Of a stretch of 64,000 nucleotides of DNA, positions 55,683 through 64,000 are shown in pieces. Origin of the DNA: Pseudomonadota bacterium (lineage in GTDB: Bacteria > Pseudomonadota > Gammaproteobacteria > Burkholderiales > Ferrovaceae). How positions within the stretch are numbered: position 1 is the stretch's first letter; each line of letters begins with the position of its first letter. The position numbers and the translations under genes are program-made. The notes under the pieces are model-generated. The model did no database searches, had not been told where the DNA came from, and saw only the letters and a list, made by a program, of their open reading frames with translations. The stretch lies in the NCBI GenBank assembly GCA_021798835.1, contig JAJZBQ010000003.1, forward strand, positions 157,725-221,724, written 5' to 3'.

Positions 55683-55734
55683 CTTCAACCATCCCTCGTG
55701 AGTTTTTCATGACCTGTTCAAGGAATCTGTCCCA

Positions 55735-57618
55735 ATGTGCGGCTTAGTGGGTATTTTTCACACCAAGAACCGGTCACTCCCTGACGAGGCATTGTTGACC
55801 CGCATGAACGACAGCCTGTATCACCGCGGTCCCGATGAAGGAGGTATCCATCGGGAACCCGGTATCGGGTTGGGCCATCGACGGCTGTCCATCATCGATC
55901 TGTCCTCGGGACACCAACCTTTGTTCAATGAAGACCACAGCATCGTGGTGGTCTTCAACGGTGAAATCTACAACTTTGTTGAGTTGATGCCTGAACTCAA
56001 AGCACTGGGCCATGTGTTTAGAACCCACTGCGATACCGAGGTCATCGTCCACGCCTGGGAAGAATGGGGGGTCAAGTGCCTGGATCGCTTCCGGGGCATG
56101 TTTGCGTTTGCCCTCTGGGATCGCAACCGTCAACAGTTGTTCCTGGCCCGTGACCGGTTGGGTGTCAAGCCCCTGTACTACAGTCTGCATCCCGATGGCA
56201 GGATAGCCTTTGCTTCCGAACTCAAGGCGTTGCGCATCATTCCCGACTTTGATCGGCGCATAGACCCCTGTGCCATCGAGGACTACTTTGCCTTCGGCTA
56301 TGTGCCCGAGCCGCGCACGATATACCACAATGCCTTCAAACTCGAACCCGGCCATTACCTTCTGCTGTCTGCCAACCAACCCCTCCCAACCCCTCAACCC
56401 TATTGGGACATTCCATTCGCCCCCACCCTGACCCTGAGTCTGGAGGAAGCACAAACCGAATTGATCCAGCGGTTACGGGAAGCCATACGTATCCGTCTGG
56501 TTGCTGAAGTCCCGTTGGGGGCCTTTCTTTCTGGCGGGGTCGATTCCAGCGCCGTCGTGGCCATGATGGCAGAACTCAGTGCCGACCCCGTCAATACCTG
56601 CTCCATTGCCTTCAAGGACAAGCAATTCAACGAAGCCCACTATGCCGACCAGATAGCCCGCCAATACGGGACCCGCCATCAAGTCAGCGAAGTGGACCCC
56701 GATGATTTTTCCCTGATTGATCAGTTGGCGGCACTCTATGACGAACCCTACGCCGATAGTTCTGCGCTACCCACTTACCGGGTCTGTGAACTGGCCAAAA
56801 AAACCGTCACCGTCGCACTGTCCGGAGACGGCGGCGATGAGAATCTGGCTGGCTACCGGCGCTATCGCTTTCACATGGCCGAAGAACGCCTGCGCCGCAC
56901 TCTACCACAGGGGCTGCGTTCGCCCCTGTTTGGTACGTTGGGCCGCCTGTACCCCAAGGCCGACTGGGCTCCCCGGGTTTTTCGTGCCAAGAGTACCTTT
57001 CAGGCCCTGGCAAGAAACTCGGTGGACGGCTACTTCCACAGTGTTTCCCTGATGAGCGATTCCCTGCGCCAGCGTCTGTTCAGCCCTGCCCTGCTCGGTC
57101 AACTGCAAGGCTACCGCGCCAGCGATGTTTTTGCCCGGCATGCCAAAAACTGCCCCACCTCGGACCCCTTGTCCCTGATCCAGTATCTGGATATCAAAAC
57201 CTATCTTCCCGGAGATATCCTGACCAAGGTCGATCGGGCCAGTATGGCCCACGCTCTGGAAGTCCGCGAGCCTCTTCTCGATCATTCCCTGATGGAATGG
57301 GTATCCTGCCTCCCCCCTCATTTCAAGTTGTTTCAGGGAGAAGGAAAATACGTATTCAAGAAGGCGCTGGAACCCTACTTGCCCAACGATATCCTGTATC
57401 GTCCCAAGATGGGATTCGCCGTTCCTCTGGCCAACTGGTTTCGTGGACCGCTGCGCGGCAAGGTTCGTGATGCCGTACTGGGCAACCGCCTGATGGAAAG
57501 CGGCTATTTCAATCCTTCATTCCTCCATCACCTGGTCGATGAACACCAGTCCGGGCGACGCGATTACAGTGCACCACTATGGTCGCTGCTCATGTTCGAT
57601 TCATTTCTGGGCCTATGA
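55735..57618 (+). CDS. Asparagine-synthase-type amidotransferase, XrtA-associated
   Basis: 627 residues. N-terminal class II glutamine amidotransferase with catalytic Cys2 (MCGLVGIF) and RGPDEGG; C-terminal ATP-pyrophosphatase domain with LSGGVDSSAV. It resembles asparagine synthase AsnB but belongs to the exosortase-A-associated amidotransferase group. Its acceptor is probably a carboxyl of a sugar or sugar acid in the EPS. The gene overlaps the following glycosyltransferase by four bases. Confidence 0.93.
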   Translation: MCGLVGIFHTKNRSLPDEALLTRMNDSLYHRGPDEGGIHREPGIGLGHRRLSIIDLSSGHQPLFNEDHSIVVVFNGEIYNFVELMPELKALGHVFRTHCDTEVIVHAWEEWGVKCLDRFRGMFAFALWDRNRQQLFLARDRLGVKPLYYSLHPDGRIAFASELKALRIIPDFDRRIDPCAIEDYFAFGYVPEPRTIYHNAFKLEPGHYLLLSANQPLPTPQPYWDIPFAPTLTLSLEEAQTELIQRLREAIRIRLVAEVPLGAFLSGGVDSSAVVAMMAELSADPVNTCSIAFKDKQFNEAHYADQIARQYGTRHQVSEVDPDDFSLIDQLAALYDEPYADSSALPTYRVCELAKKTVTVALSGDGGDENLAGYRRYRFHMAEERLRRTLPQGLRSPLFGTLGRLYPKADWAPRVFRAKSTFQALARNSVDGYFHSVSLMSDSLRQRLFSPALLGQLQGYRASDVFARHAKNCPTSDPLSLIQYLDIKTYLPGDILTKVDRASMAHALEVREPLLDHSLMEWVSCLPPHFKLFQGEGKYVFKKALEPYLPNDILYRPKMGFAVPLANWFRGPLRGKVRDAVLGNRLMESGYFNPSFLHHLVDEHQSGRRDYSAPLWSLLMFDSFLGL

Positions 57619-58838
57619 CAATCCCTCGCATCCTTCACATCCTGGATCACTCCCTGCCCCTGCACAGCGGCTATACCTTCCGTACCCTGTCCATTCTCAG
57701 GGAACAACGCGCATTGGGATGGGAAACCCACCATCTGACCAGTGAGAAGCAAACCGGGTGCAGCGTGCCGGAAGAAACGCTGGATGGTTGGCACTTTTAT
57801 CGCACCCCCCCGTCCCAGGCCCCCTACCGTCACTGGCCGCTGCTGAATCCGCTCGCCGTGATGAAGGGCTTGGAAACTCGCCTGCATGAGGTTATCGCAC
57901 GTACCCAACCGAATATTCTGCATGCGCACTCCCCGGTACTCAATGCCCTGCCCGCCATCAAGGTCGGCCGCCAATACGGGCTCCCCGTCGTCTATGAAGT
58001 CCGCGCATTCTGGGAAGACGCGGCCGTGGATCATGGCACGACCCAGGAAGGAAGCCTGCGCTACCGTCTCACCCGTGCGCTGGACACTCTGGCTTTTGGC
58101 CGAGTGGATGCCATTACCACCATTTGCGAAGGATTGCGTCGGGACATCGTCGAGCGTGGCATCCCTGCCGACAAGGTCACGGTAATTCCCAACGCTGTCG
58201 ATGTGGCCAACTTTACCACGCAGGGAACCCCCGACCCGGAACTGCAACGACAGTGGGGACTGACGGGGATGCAGGTACTCGGCTTCATCGGCTCGTTCTA
58301 CGCCTACGAGGGCCTTTCCCTGCTCCTCGATGCACTCCCCCTGATCCTCGACACCCTGCCCCAAATCCGCCTCTTACTGGTGGGAGGGGGGCCCCAGGAG
58401 GAAGCGCTCAAGGCCCAGGCACAACGCATGAATCTGACGAATCAGGTCATTTTTACGGGTCGGGTTCCCCATCATGACGTTTCCCGCTACTATGACCTCA
58501 TCGACGTGCTGGTCTACCCACGCCTGCCCATGCGTCTCACCGAACTGGTGACCCCCCTCAAACCGCTGGAAGCCATGGCCCAAGGCAGATCTTTCATTGC
58601 CTCGGATGTCGGAGGACACAAAGAACTCATCCAGCATGAACAGACCGGACTGCTTTTCGAGGCGGGCAACCCCAGAGATCTGGGTCGAGCCGTGCTCCGC
58701 CTGTTCAGCGATCTCTCCCTGAAACACAATCTGGTTCTGGCTGGCCGGGAATTTGTGGAAAACAGCCGCACCTGGAAAAACAGCGTCCATCGCTACCAAG
58801 CCCTCTACGAACAATTGCTTCGCCAAACCCGCCGCTAG
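57615..58838 (+). CDS. XrtA-associated glycosyltransferase 3 (GT4)
   Basis: 407 residues from ATG 57615 (overlapping the amidotransferase stop; the open frame extends further upstream inside it). GT-B fold: ILHILDHSLPLHSGYTFRTL near the N-terminus, HAHSPVLNALPA, VIPNAVDVANF, and MAQGRSFIASDVGG HKELI at the sugar-nucleotide site. Third member of the set of XrtA-locus glycosyltransferases. Confidence 0.92.
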   Translation: MTIPRILHILDHSLPLHSGYTFRTLSILREQRALGWETHHLTSEKQTGCSVPEETLDGWHFYRTPPSQAPYRHWPLLNPLAVMKGLETRLHEVIARTQPNILHAHSPVLNALPAIKVGRQYGLPVVYEVRAFWEDAAVDHGTTQEGSLRYRLTRALDTLAFGRVDAITTICEGLRRDIVERGIPADKVTVIPNAVDVANFTTQGTPDPELQRQWGLTGMQVLGFIGSFYAYEGLSLLLDALPLILDTLPQIRLLLVGGGPQEEALKAQAQRMNLTNQVIFTGRVPHHDVSRYYDLIDVLVYPRLPMRLTELVTPLKPLEAMAQGRSFIASDVGGHKELIQHEQTGLLFEAGNPRDLGRAVLRLFSDLSLKHNLVLAGREFVENSRTWKNSVHRYQALYEQLLRQTRR

Positions 58839-58846
58839 TCCATAAA

Positions 58847-60025
58847 ATGCGCTTGCTGACCTTCACCTCTCTCTACCCCAACGCCACCAAACCCCACCAC
58901 GGTATCTTTGTAGAAACCCGCCTGCGCCACCTGCTCGACAGTGCCCCTATCCAGGCCCGCGTCATGGCACCGGTTCCCTGGTTTCCTTTCACCCACGAAC
59001 GCTTCGGTGATTATGCCCGTCAAGCCAGAATTCCCTCCCATGAAATCCGTCGTGGCATCCCCATCGATCATCCACGTTATCCCCTGATTCCCAAATTTGG
59101 CATGAACCTCGCCCCCTGGGGTATGGCCCTGGCCTGTCTGCCCCGACTGCGCCAGCAAATTCGCCAAGGCCAGGATTTTGACTTGATCGATGCCCATTAT
59201 TTTTATCCCGATGGGGTCGCCGCCACCCTGCTGGGGCGATGGCTCAACAAACCGGTGGTCATCACCGCGCGCGGCAGTGACCTCAACGTCCTGCCCCGTT
59301 ACCCCTGGCCACGCACCCAAATCCAGCAGGCCGCCCGACAAGCTGCCCATGTCATCACTGTCTCCGCCTCACTCAAGCAACAACTCATGACGCTGGGCAC
59401 CCCAGAAAACCATATCACCGTCCTGAGAAATGGCGTGGATCTCACCCTTTTCCAGCCTACGGCACGAGCAGACACCCGACAACAGTTGTCCTTGTCCGAC
59501 CAACAGTCGCTGCTGGTCTCCGTAGGGCACCTGGTCCCCAAAAAAGGTCATGACCTGGCGATCCGCGCCATCGCAGCGCTTCCCTCTGCCCAACTCCTGA
59601 TCATCGGATCCGGCCCGGAACAAAAAAACCTTGAGCGACTGGTATCCGATCTTGGCCTCAACACACGGGTATGGTTCAAGCCGCATCTCCCCCAAACCGA
59701 ACTGGCAGCCTATTACAGCGCCGCCGATGCCTTGATCCTGGCTTCAGCCAGCGAAGGATGGGCCAATGTGCTACTGGAGGCCCTAGCTTGCGGAACCCCC
59801 GTCGTTTCCACGGCTGTCGGCGGGAGTCCCGAACTGGTCACTGCGCCGGAAGCCGGTCGCCTGATTCATGAACGTGCCCCACAGCCCCTCACACAAGCCC
59901 TCAAGGACCTTCTCTCACATCCCCCACGCCGTGAAGATACCCGACGATTTGCCGAGCGCTTCAGTTGGGCGGACACCAGCGCCGGACAACTGGCCCTGTT
60001 CACCACCCTCATCGCGCCACAATGA
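58847..60025 (+). CDS. Glycosyltransferase 4 (GT4)
   Basis: 392 residues. GT-B with LTFTSLYPNATKPHHGIFVE, DAHYFYPDGVAATLLGRWL, ITARGSDLNVLPRY, VLRNGVDLTLF and ASEGWANVLLEALACGTPVV. Its preference cannot be read from sequence. It lies eight bases after the previous glycosyltransferase. Confidence 0.9.
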   Translation: MRLLTFTSLYPNATKPHHGIFVETRLRHLLDSAPIQARVMAPVPWFPFTHERFGDYARQARIPSHEIRRGIPIDHPRYPLIPKFGMNLAPWGMALACLPRLRQQIRQGQDFDLIDAHYFYPDGVAATLLGRWLNKPVVITARGSDLNVLPRYPWPRTQIQQAARQAAHVITVSASLKQQLMTLGTPENHITVLRNGVDLTLFQPTARADTRQQLSLSDQQSLLVSVGHLVPKKGHDLAIRAIAALPSAQLLIIGSGPEQKNLERLVSDLGLNTRVWFKPHLPQTELAAYYSAADALILASASEGWANVLLEALACGTPVVSTAVGGSPELVTAPEAGRLIHERAPQPLTQALKDLLSHPPRREDTRRFAERFSWADTSAGQLALFTTLIAPQ

Positions 60026-60041
60026 ACCAAGCGAGGTTTCC

Positions 60042-60140
60042 ATGCTGAACATTCACAATGCCGCATCACCCGTCCCGCCTACCACCTGTGACATCCCTAT
60101 CGCCTTTCGATGCGCCGCCCGAATCACACAAAAACCATGA
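60042..60140 (+). CDS. Small ORF, 32 residues
   Basis: GAGG precedes ATG 60042 by six bases. The product is not recognisable. Its stop overlaps the next small ORF as ATGA, the same pattern of coupling as the genes around it, which is the main reason to list it. Confidence 0.35.
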   Translation: MLNIHNAASPVPPTTCDIPIAFRCAARITQKP

Positions 60141-60235
60141 AATACCTTCTGGAAGACCGCGGAAACCTGGCCACACTCTGCTTTTTCCTGTGTCTCGCCT
60201 GTATCTACTGGCTGAAACTCATCAATACCCGATAA
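60137..60235 (+). CDS. Small single-pass membrane protein, 32 residues
   Basis: Starts at ATG 60137 overlapping the previous small ORF stop. It has a charged N-terminus (KYLLEDRGN), one hydrophobic segment (LATLCFFLCLACIYWLKLI) and ends NTR. This is what a small membrane subunit or EPS regulator looks like, but there is no homology that I recognise. Confidence 0.45.
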   Translation: MKYLLEDRGNLATLCFFLCLACIYWLKLINTR

Positions 60236-60283
60236 TCACCCTTTCCCACGCCCCCCTACCCGAACTCATCCACCCAACCCGCC

Positions 60284-61729
60284 ATGAGCAAGGTCAGAAA
60301 ATCCATTTTGTTGTCTCTGGGACAAAACTATGCCAGCTTTGTCATCCAATTTATCGTCTCCATTTTGCTGGCGCGTATCCTCACCCCAGCAGAAATCGGT
60401 CTGTATTCCATTGCTGCAGTCCTCATCAGTTTTGCCAACTCCCTGCGCGATTTTGGTATTTCCACTTATATCATTCAGGAACGTGACCTCACTGCGGACA
60501 AAATCCAGTCGGCATTCACCCTAACGCTCTGTACCGCCTGGATCCTGGCCTTGACCGTTTATCTTGGCAGTCACTTTGCTGCCCAGTTTTATCATCAGGC
60601 TGGTGTGGAACAAGTGATGCACATTCTGGCCATCAACTTCCTGTTGATCCCCTTCGGTACGGTTCCCATGGCCTATATGTATCGCCAAATGGAGTTCCGA
60701 TACGTCACCCTGATCAAGTTCATCACCAACATTACTTCCTCCGCCACCACACTAGCACTCGCCTATCTTGGGTACAGTTACCTTTCCATGGCCTGGGGTT
60801 CCGTCTCGGGCATCGTCTGCACGTTCATCCTGGTTCAACTCTGGCGCTCCAAAGACCTTCCCCTCACCCCCGGCTTCAAGGAACTGCGCAAGGTTTTGAA
60901 ATATGCATCCCTGTCCAGTTTCATCACCATCCTCATCGACATAGGCCAGACAGAGGCCGATCTCATCATGGGACGTGTTTCCGGCATGACCATGGTCGGC
61001 TATTTTGGGCGAGCCTCCGGCTTAATTACCGCCTTTGATACCCTGGTCATGCGTGCCCTATGGGATGTCACCTCCCCCTACTTTTCAGACCAGTTCAGAA
61101 AGGATCATTCCATGAAAGAGAGTTTTGAGCAGAGCCTTTCTCTTCTCTCGATCATTGCATGGCCATTTTTTGTCAATCTCGCCCTCATGGCCAAGCCCAT
61201 CGTATTGGGACTTTATGGAAAACAATGGGAGGCTTCCATCATTCCACTGCAATTACTCTGCCTGTTCACCCTTATCAAGTCCCCTTTCATGCTGATGGGT
61301 GTCTTCATGCCGGCCATCGGAAAACTGGAACAAAACCTTTATCAACTGCTCATGCGTATCCCCGTAAGAGCCGCACTCGTTCTCTACAGTGCCCCAATGG
61401 GATTGTTAAAAGTTGGGGAAGCCTTCGTCATTTCCGGCCTGATCGAATCCCTGACCGACTTTACCCAGTGCAAACTCGCCTTCGGGCTGACGGCCCAGGG
61501 ACTACTCGCCAGTACACTCAAAAGTTTCTGGGTCACCCTCATCGCCAGCCTCCCTGCCCTCCTGCTCTTCCTGATAGACCGCCGCACACCAGACATGCAT
61601 CCTTGGACAGAAATCATGATCTGCCTGTTCGCCGGCTCCATCACCTGGCTTGGCAGTCTGTTTGTATTCAAACACCCCATCAGACAAGAAATTCTGTCGT
61701 TACTAAAAAACAGATCCGGTAATAAATGA
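60284..61729 (+). CDS. Wzx-type oligosaccharide flippase
   Basis: 481 residues. MATE/MVF-type polysaccharide transporter with about 12-14 membrane helices, beginning with LLSLGQNYASFVIQFIVSIL and the ARILTPAEIGLYSIA motif. It flips the undecaprenyl-linked repeat unit to the periplasm; the preceding glycosyltransferases make the substrate. The Wzy-type polymerase was not identified in the window. The gene follows the small ORFs by 48 bases. Confidence 0.92.
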   Translation: MSKVRKSILLSLGQNYASFVIQFIVSILLARILTPAEIGLYSIAAVLISFANSLRDFGISTYIIQERDLTADKIQSAFTLTLCTAWILALTVYLGSHFAAQFYHQAGVEQVMHILAINFLLIPFGTVPMAYMYRQMEFRYVTLIKFITNITSSATTLALAYLGYSYLSMAWGSVSGIVCTFILVQLWRSKDLPLTPGFKELRKVLKYASLSSFITILIDIGQTEADLIMGRVSGMTMVGYFGRASGLITAFDTLVMRALWDVTSPYFSDQFRKDHSMKESFEQSLSLLSIIAWPFFVNLALMAKPIVLGLYGKQWEASIIPLQLLCLFTLIKSPFMLMGVFMPAIGKLEQNLYQLLMRIPVRAALVLYSAPMGLLKVGEAFVISGLIESLTDFTQCKLAFGLTAQGLLASTLKSFWVTLIASLPALLLFLIDRRTPDMHPWTEIMICLFAGSITWLGSLFVFKHPIRQEILSLLKNRSGNK

Positions 61730-61824
61730 GGAATCGAAGACTATTTGAAATATATAGAAAAAAACAGCCTCCCGAAAGACGAGAAAATTAATCAGACTAT
61801 TCGCCACGTCCATATAGGTGTACA

Positions 61825-62979
61825 TTGAACGTATTGAACCCAATTTTTGCAGCATCCTGTCTTTTTATTGCATTGCTTACTGCATATCTATTTTCCATAA
61901 AATATGGAAAACCCTTAATTCATGATAAATTTTCTTCTCTGGATGGATTACGAGGATATTTAGCATTTTTTGTATTTTTGCACCATTCAGCCATTTGGTT
62001 CTATTATCTGAGGTCGCATGTATGGAAGATTCCACCCTCGAATTTATATACGCATTTTGGACAAAGCAGCGTAGCCATGTTTTTCATGATAACGGGTTTT
62101 CTGTTTTTCTCTAAGATACTTGATGGAAAAAATAAAATAATAGACTGGAACAAACTGTACCTATCAAGATTTTTCAGATTAACGCCTCTATATGTGTTTT
62201 CCATATTAATCTTGATTCTGATTTGCGTGGTTCTCTCAGGCCCAGTCTTGAATGTCACCTATCTGAACCTTCTGTCAGAACTTGTGCACTGGACTTTCTT
62301 TACTATAATGGGCGCACCAGACCTAAATGGAGTCAAGCACACCTCTTTAATCATGGCCGGAGTAACTTGGTCACTGGCTTACGAGTGGCTATTTTATCTT
62401 TCATTACCAGCTCTCGCTCTAACTGTAGGAATCACACCGCCAAAAATTTATATTTTTTTGAGTTGCCTTGCTCTATCTGCGCTTCTATTACATTTCGACA
62501 TTATCAGAACTTTTTGTTTTATAGGTGGAATCCTGTCTGCAATACTTGTTCGATTCGATAAATTTAGAAAATTTTCTCGTGAACCTATAGCATCGTTAAT
62601 CTGTATTTTAGCAATAATTTTTACTGTAAATATGTACACCACCACATACGACTTTATTCCGATTATTTTACTATCCTTAGCATTTTCAATTATAGCCTGT
62701 GGCAATACGATATTTGGGCTATTGACAACGGATTCAGCAAGATTTCTAGGAGAAATATCATATGGAATATATTTGTTACAAGGATTTGTTTTATACATAA
62801 CATTTCACTTTTTAATCGGGGAAAGTTATTCCGCAATACTATCCCCTATTTGGTACTGTGTTGTGATAATGATTTGTACACCAATCCTGATAATACTTTC
62901 ATTTACAACTTTTACATTTATTGAGAAACCGTTTATCAGAAACAAACTTGTTCAAAAACATAAATCCTCAATGAATTAG
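61825..62979 (+). CDS. Acyltransferase 3 (OafA-like), probably acquired
   Basis: 384 residues, TTG start with AGGTG upstream. Ten-helix integral membrane acyltransferase with DGLRGYLAFFVFLHHSA (catalytic-site His) near residue 35-50, WSLAYEWLFY and GEISYGIYLLQGF. It O-acetylates surface sugars. The DNA is AT-rich (35% GC in 62461-62520, versus 62% in a neighbouring line at 57421-57480), with different codon use, indicating recent transfer. Confidence 0.9.
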   Translation: MNVLNPIFAASCLFIALLTAYLFSIKYGKPLIHDKFSSLDGLRGYLAFFVFLHHSAIWFYYLRSHVWKIPPSNLYTHFGQSSVAMFFMITGFLFFSKILDGKNKIIDWNKLYLSRFFRLTPLYVFSILILILICVVLSGPVLNVTYLNLLSELVHWTFFTIMGAPDLNGVKHTSLIMAGVTWSLAYEWLFYLSLPALALTVGITPPKIYIFLSCLALSALLLHFDIIRTFCFIGGILSAILVRFDKFRKFSREPIASLICILAIIFTVNMYTTTYDFIPIILLSLAFSIIACGNTIFGLLTTDSARFLGEISYGIYLLQGFVLYITFHFLIGESYSAILSPIWYCVVIMICTPILIILSFTTFTFIEKPFIRNKLVQKHKSSMN

Positions 62980-63189
62980 AACACAGTAAACAATAGGTAA
63001 AAACTTTTATCTTTGATGTTTTCCGGAAAAAATTCACGATTTACCCTTTTTCAAAACGTACAACTTCCTACCTAGTCGTCCCTGATAAATTCATAACCGT
63101 ATGATTATTATTGTTTAATGTGTTGTTTTGAGGTACAATTTCTCCCGGAATTTGTGTTGAAACGGCTTGATTTCTGGGAGTTTTGAGCG

Positions 63190-63878
63190 ATGGAAGAGAC
63201 CTTTGACATGTTTCGGATGCGCCTTGAGCATATGGTGCGAATGGATCATCCGTTGGTGGTGTTGGGGTCGAGGATCAAGTGGGTTGAGATAGAGAAATCG
63301 CTGAGTCATTTGTTTCAACGCAAGCCGAGGGAAGTGAGAGAACTGGAGTTGGAAGACCTGTTTGGGACGCATAGGGTAGTGGTGGTGCCTGGGGTGTCGA
63401 GAGCGGGTCGTAAAAGGTTGCCGTTTCGGTTGATGGCATCCCTGCTGTACCTGAAGCACGCGTTTAACGAGAGCGATGAAAGCGTGGTGGAGCGGTGGGG
63501 GGAGTCACCGATCTGGCAGATGTTTTCCGGGGAGATTTACTTTGAGCATCGTGCGCCGTGTGATGCGAGTTTGTTGAGTCGTTTTCGCCGGTTGATGGGT
63601 GAGGAAGGGGTGGAAGAATTATTGGCGCAGACGGTGATGGCGGCGGTTGAGATGAAGGTGATCGATCCCAAGGAATTGGAGAGCATCATCGTGGACAGCA
63701 CGGTGCAGGAGAAGGCGGTGGCCCATCCCACGGATTCGAACCTGCTGGAGACGGCCAGGGAGAAACTGGTTGAAGCGGCCAGAGAAGAGCAGTTGCCGGT
63801 GAAGCAGACCTATGAGAAGGAAGGCAAGACGTTGAACCGGAAGATTGGTCGCTATGCCCATGCCACCAAGCAGAGAAG
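63190..63878 (+). pseudogene. IS5-type transposase, 5' part, interrupted
   Basis: About 230 residues of an IS5-family-like transposase: SESVVERWGESPIWQMFSG (approximately), EHRAPCDASLLSRFRR, a DDE Asp in SIIVDSTVQEKA, and the late NRKIGRYAHATKQ. After that the sequence no longer resembles the family, though the frame remains open. Full-length members have about 440-480 residues, so roughly half is missing. The left inverted repeat was not located in the AT-rich gap 62980-63189. Confidence 0.75.
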
Positions 63879-64000
63879 TGGCTCGGCGAAACTGAACAGG
63901 TCAGATAAGTGCATTATAGGGGTTTTGTGCTGCGGCAAGAAAGCCGTGGAAGGAGACCAATATGAGCAAATCATCCGGGCGACGGACACGTCGCGTATTC
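63879..64000 (+). mobile_element. IS3-type element, left end (inserted in the IS5 transposase)
   Basis: Sequence changes character at about 63879 (TGGCTCGGCG..), starting with the TG dinucleotide typical of IS3-family ends. A TATAGG-like AT patch follows, then a good ribosome site and an orfA-like start. The boundary is approximate by about ten bases. Confidence 0.6.
63962..64000 (+). CDS. IS3-family orfA-like start (13 codons, runs off window)
   Basis: ATG 63962 is preceded by AGGAG seven to eleven bases upstream. It encodes MSKSSGRRTRRVF, which matches the common N-terminus of IS3-family OrfA proteins (MSK..RR..F). The rest lies beyond the window. Confidence 0.6.
   Translation, partial: MSKSSGRRTRRVF

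Overview
The window looks like a piece of a betaproteobacterial chromosome, GC-rich and tightly packed. The hemA-prfA-prmC run with grxD nearby, the rpe-trpE pair, and a complete exosortase A (XrtA)/PEP-CTERM exopolysaccharide locus all point that way. Slime-forming Nitrosomonadales/Ferrovum-like bacteria are a guess only. No rRNA, tRNA or CRISPR array was recognised, and no gene-free stretch exceeds about 300 bases.

Region 1 (1-10.3 kb, minus strand): a Pel exopolysaccharide operon read galE-pelA-pelB-pelC-pelD-pelE, with pelE running off the left edge. A near-consensus sigma70 promoter precedes galE. GalE has a Cys at the gatekeeper position, which suggests it makes UDP-GalNAc for Pel. The pelA 3' end appears frameshifted. 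Region 2 (10.4-19.8 kb): housekeeping genes. These are a LOG-family protein, trpE, rpe, mltA, hemA, prfA, prmC, dgkA, an unknown gene and grxD. Region 3 (19.8-24.3 kb): an S1/P1 nuclease overlapping a glrR-type sigma54 activator, then opgH. The opgH upstream region has a TGTC-N10-GACA GlrR-type box and a GG-N10-GC sigma54 promoter.

Region 4 (24.3-47.1 kb) starts with a DegT-like aminotransferase and a GNAT/FemAB-like protein. Next come the PrsK/PrsR two-component pair (convergent), a secreted trypsin-like protease, and an AMP-forming acyl ligase. The long XrtA operon follows: initiating sugar transferase, OPX export lipoprotein, chain-length protein, tyrosine autokinase, outer-membrane beta-barrel, AAA ATPase, wecB, polysaccharide deacetylase, FemAB, glycosyltransferase, exosortase A fused to EpsI, glycosyltransferase. 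Region 5 (47.1-54.2 kb, minus strand): a PEP-CTERM surface protein with its own sigma54 promoter and a candidate PrsR box. Upstream of it is a compact gene string: a beta-helix protein, YdcF-like, FeeM-like N-acyl amino acid synthase, ThiF-like E1 enzyme, nitroreductase and GAF protein. The last four look like an uncharacterised acyl-amino-acid modification pathway and are the best candidate for a new system here. Region 6 (54.2-64 kb): a poly-glycine Kelch lipoprotein, asparagine-synthase-type amidotransferase, two glycosyltransferases, two tiny ORFs, a Wzx-type flippase, an AT-rich (probably acquired) acyltransferase, and an IS5-type transposase apparently broken by an IS3-type element at the right edge.

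The genes would work together to build two envelope polysaccharides (Pel and the XrtA-linked EPS) plus periplasmic glucans. PelD (c-di-GMP) would control Pel. PrsK/PrsR with sigma54 would control surface proteins, and GlrR with sigma54 would control glucan synthesis.
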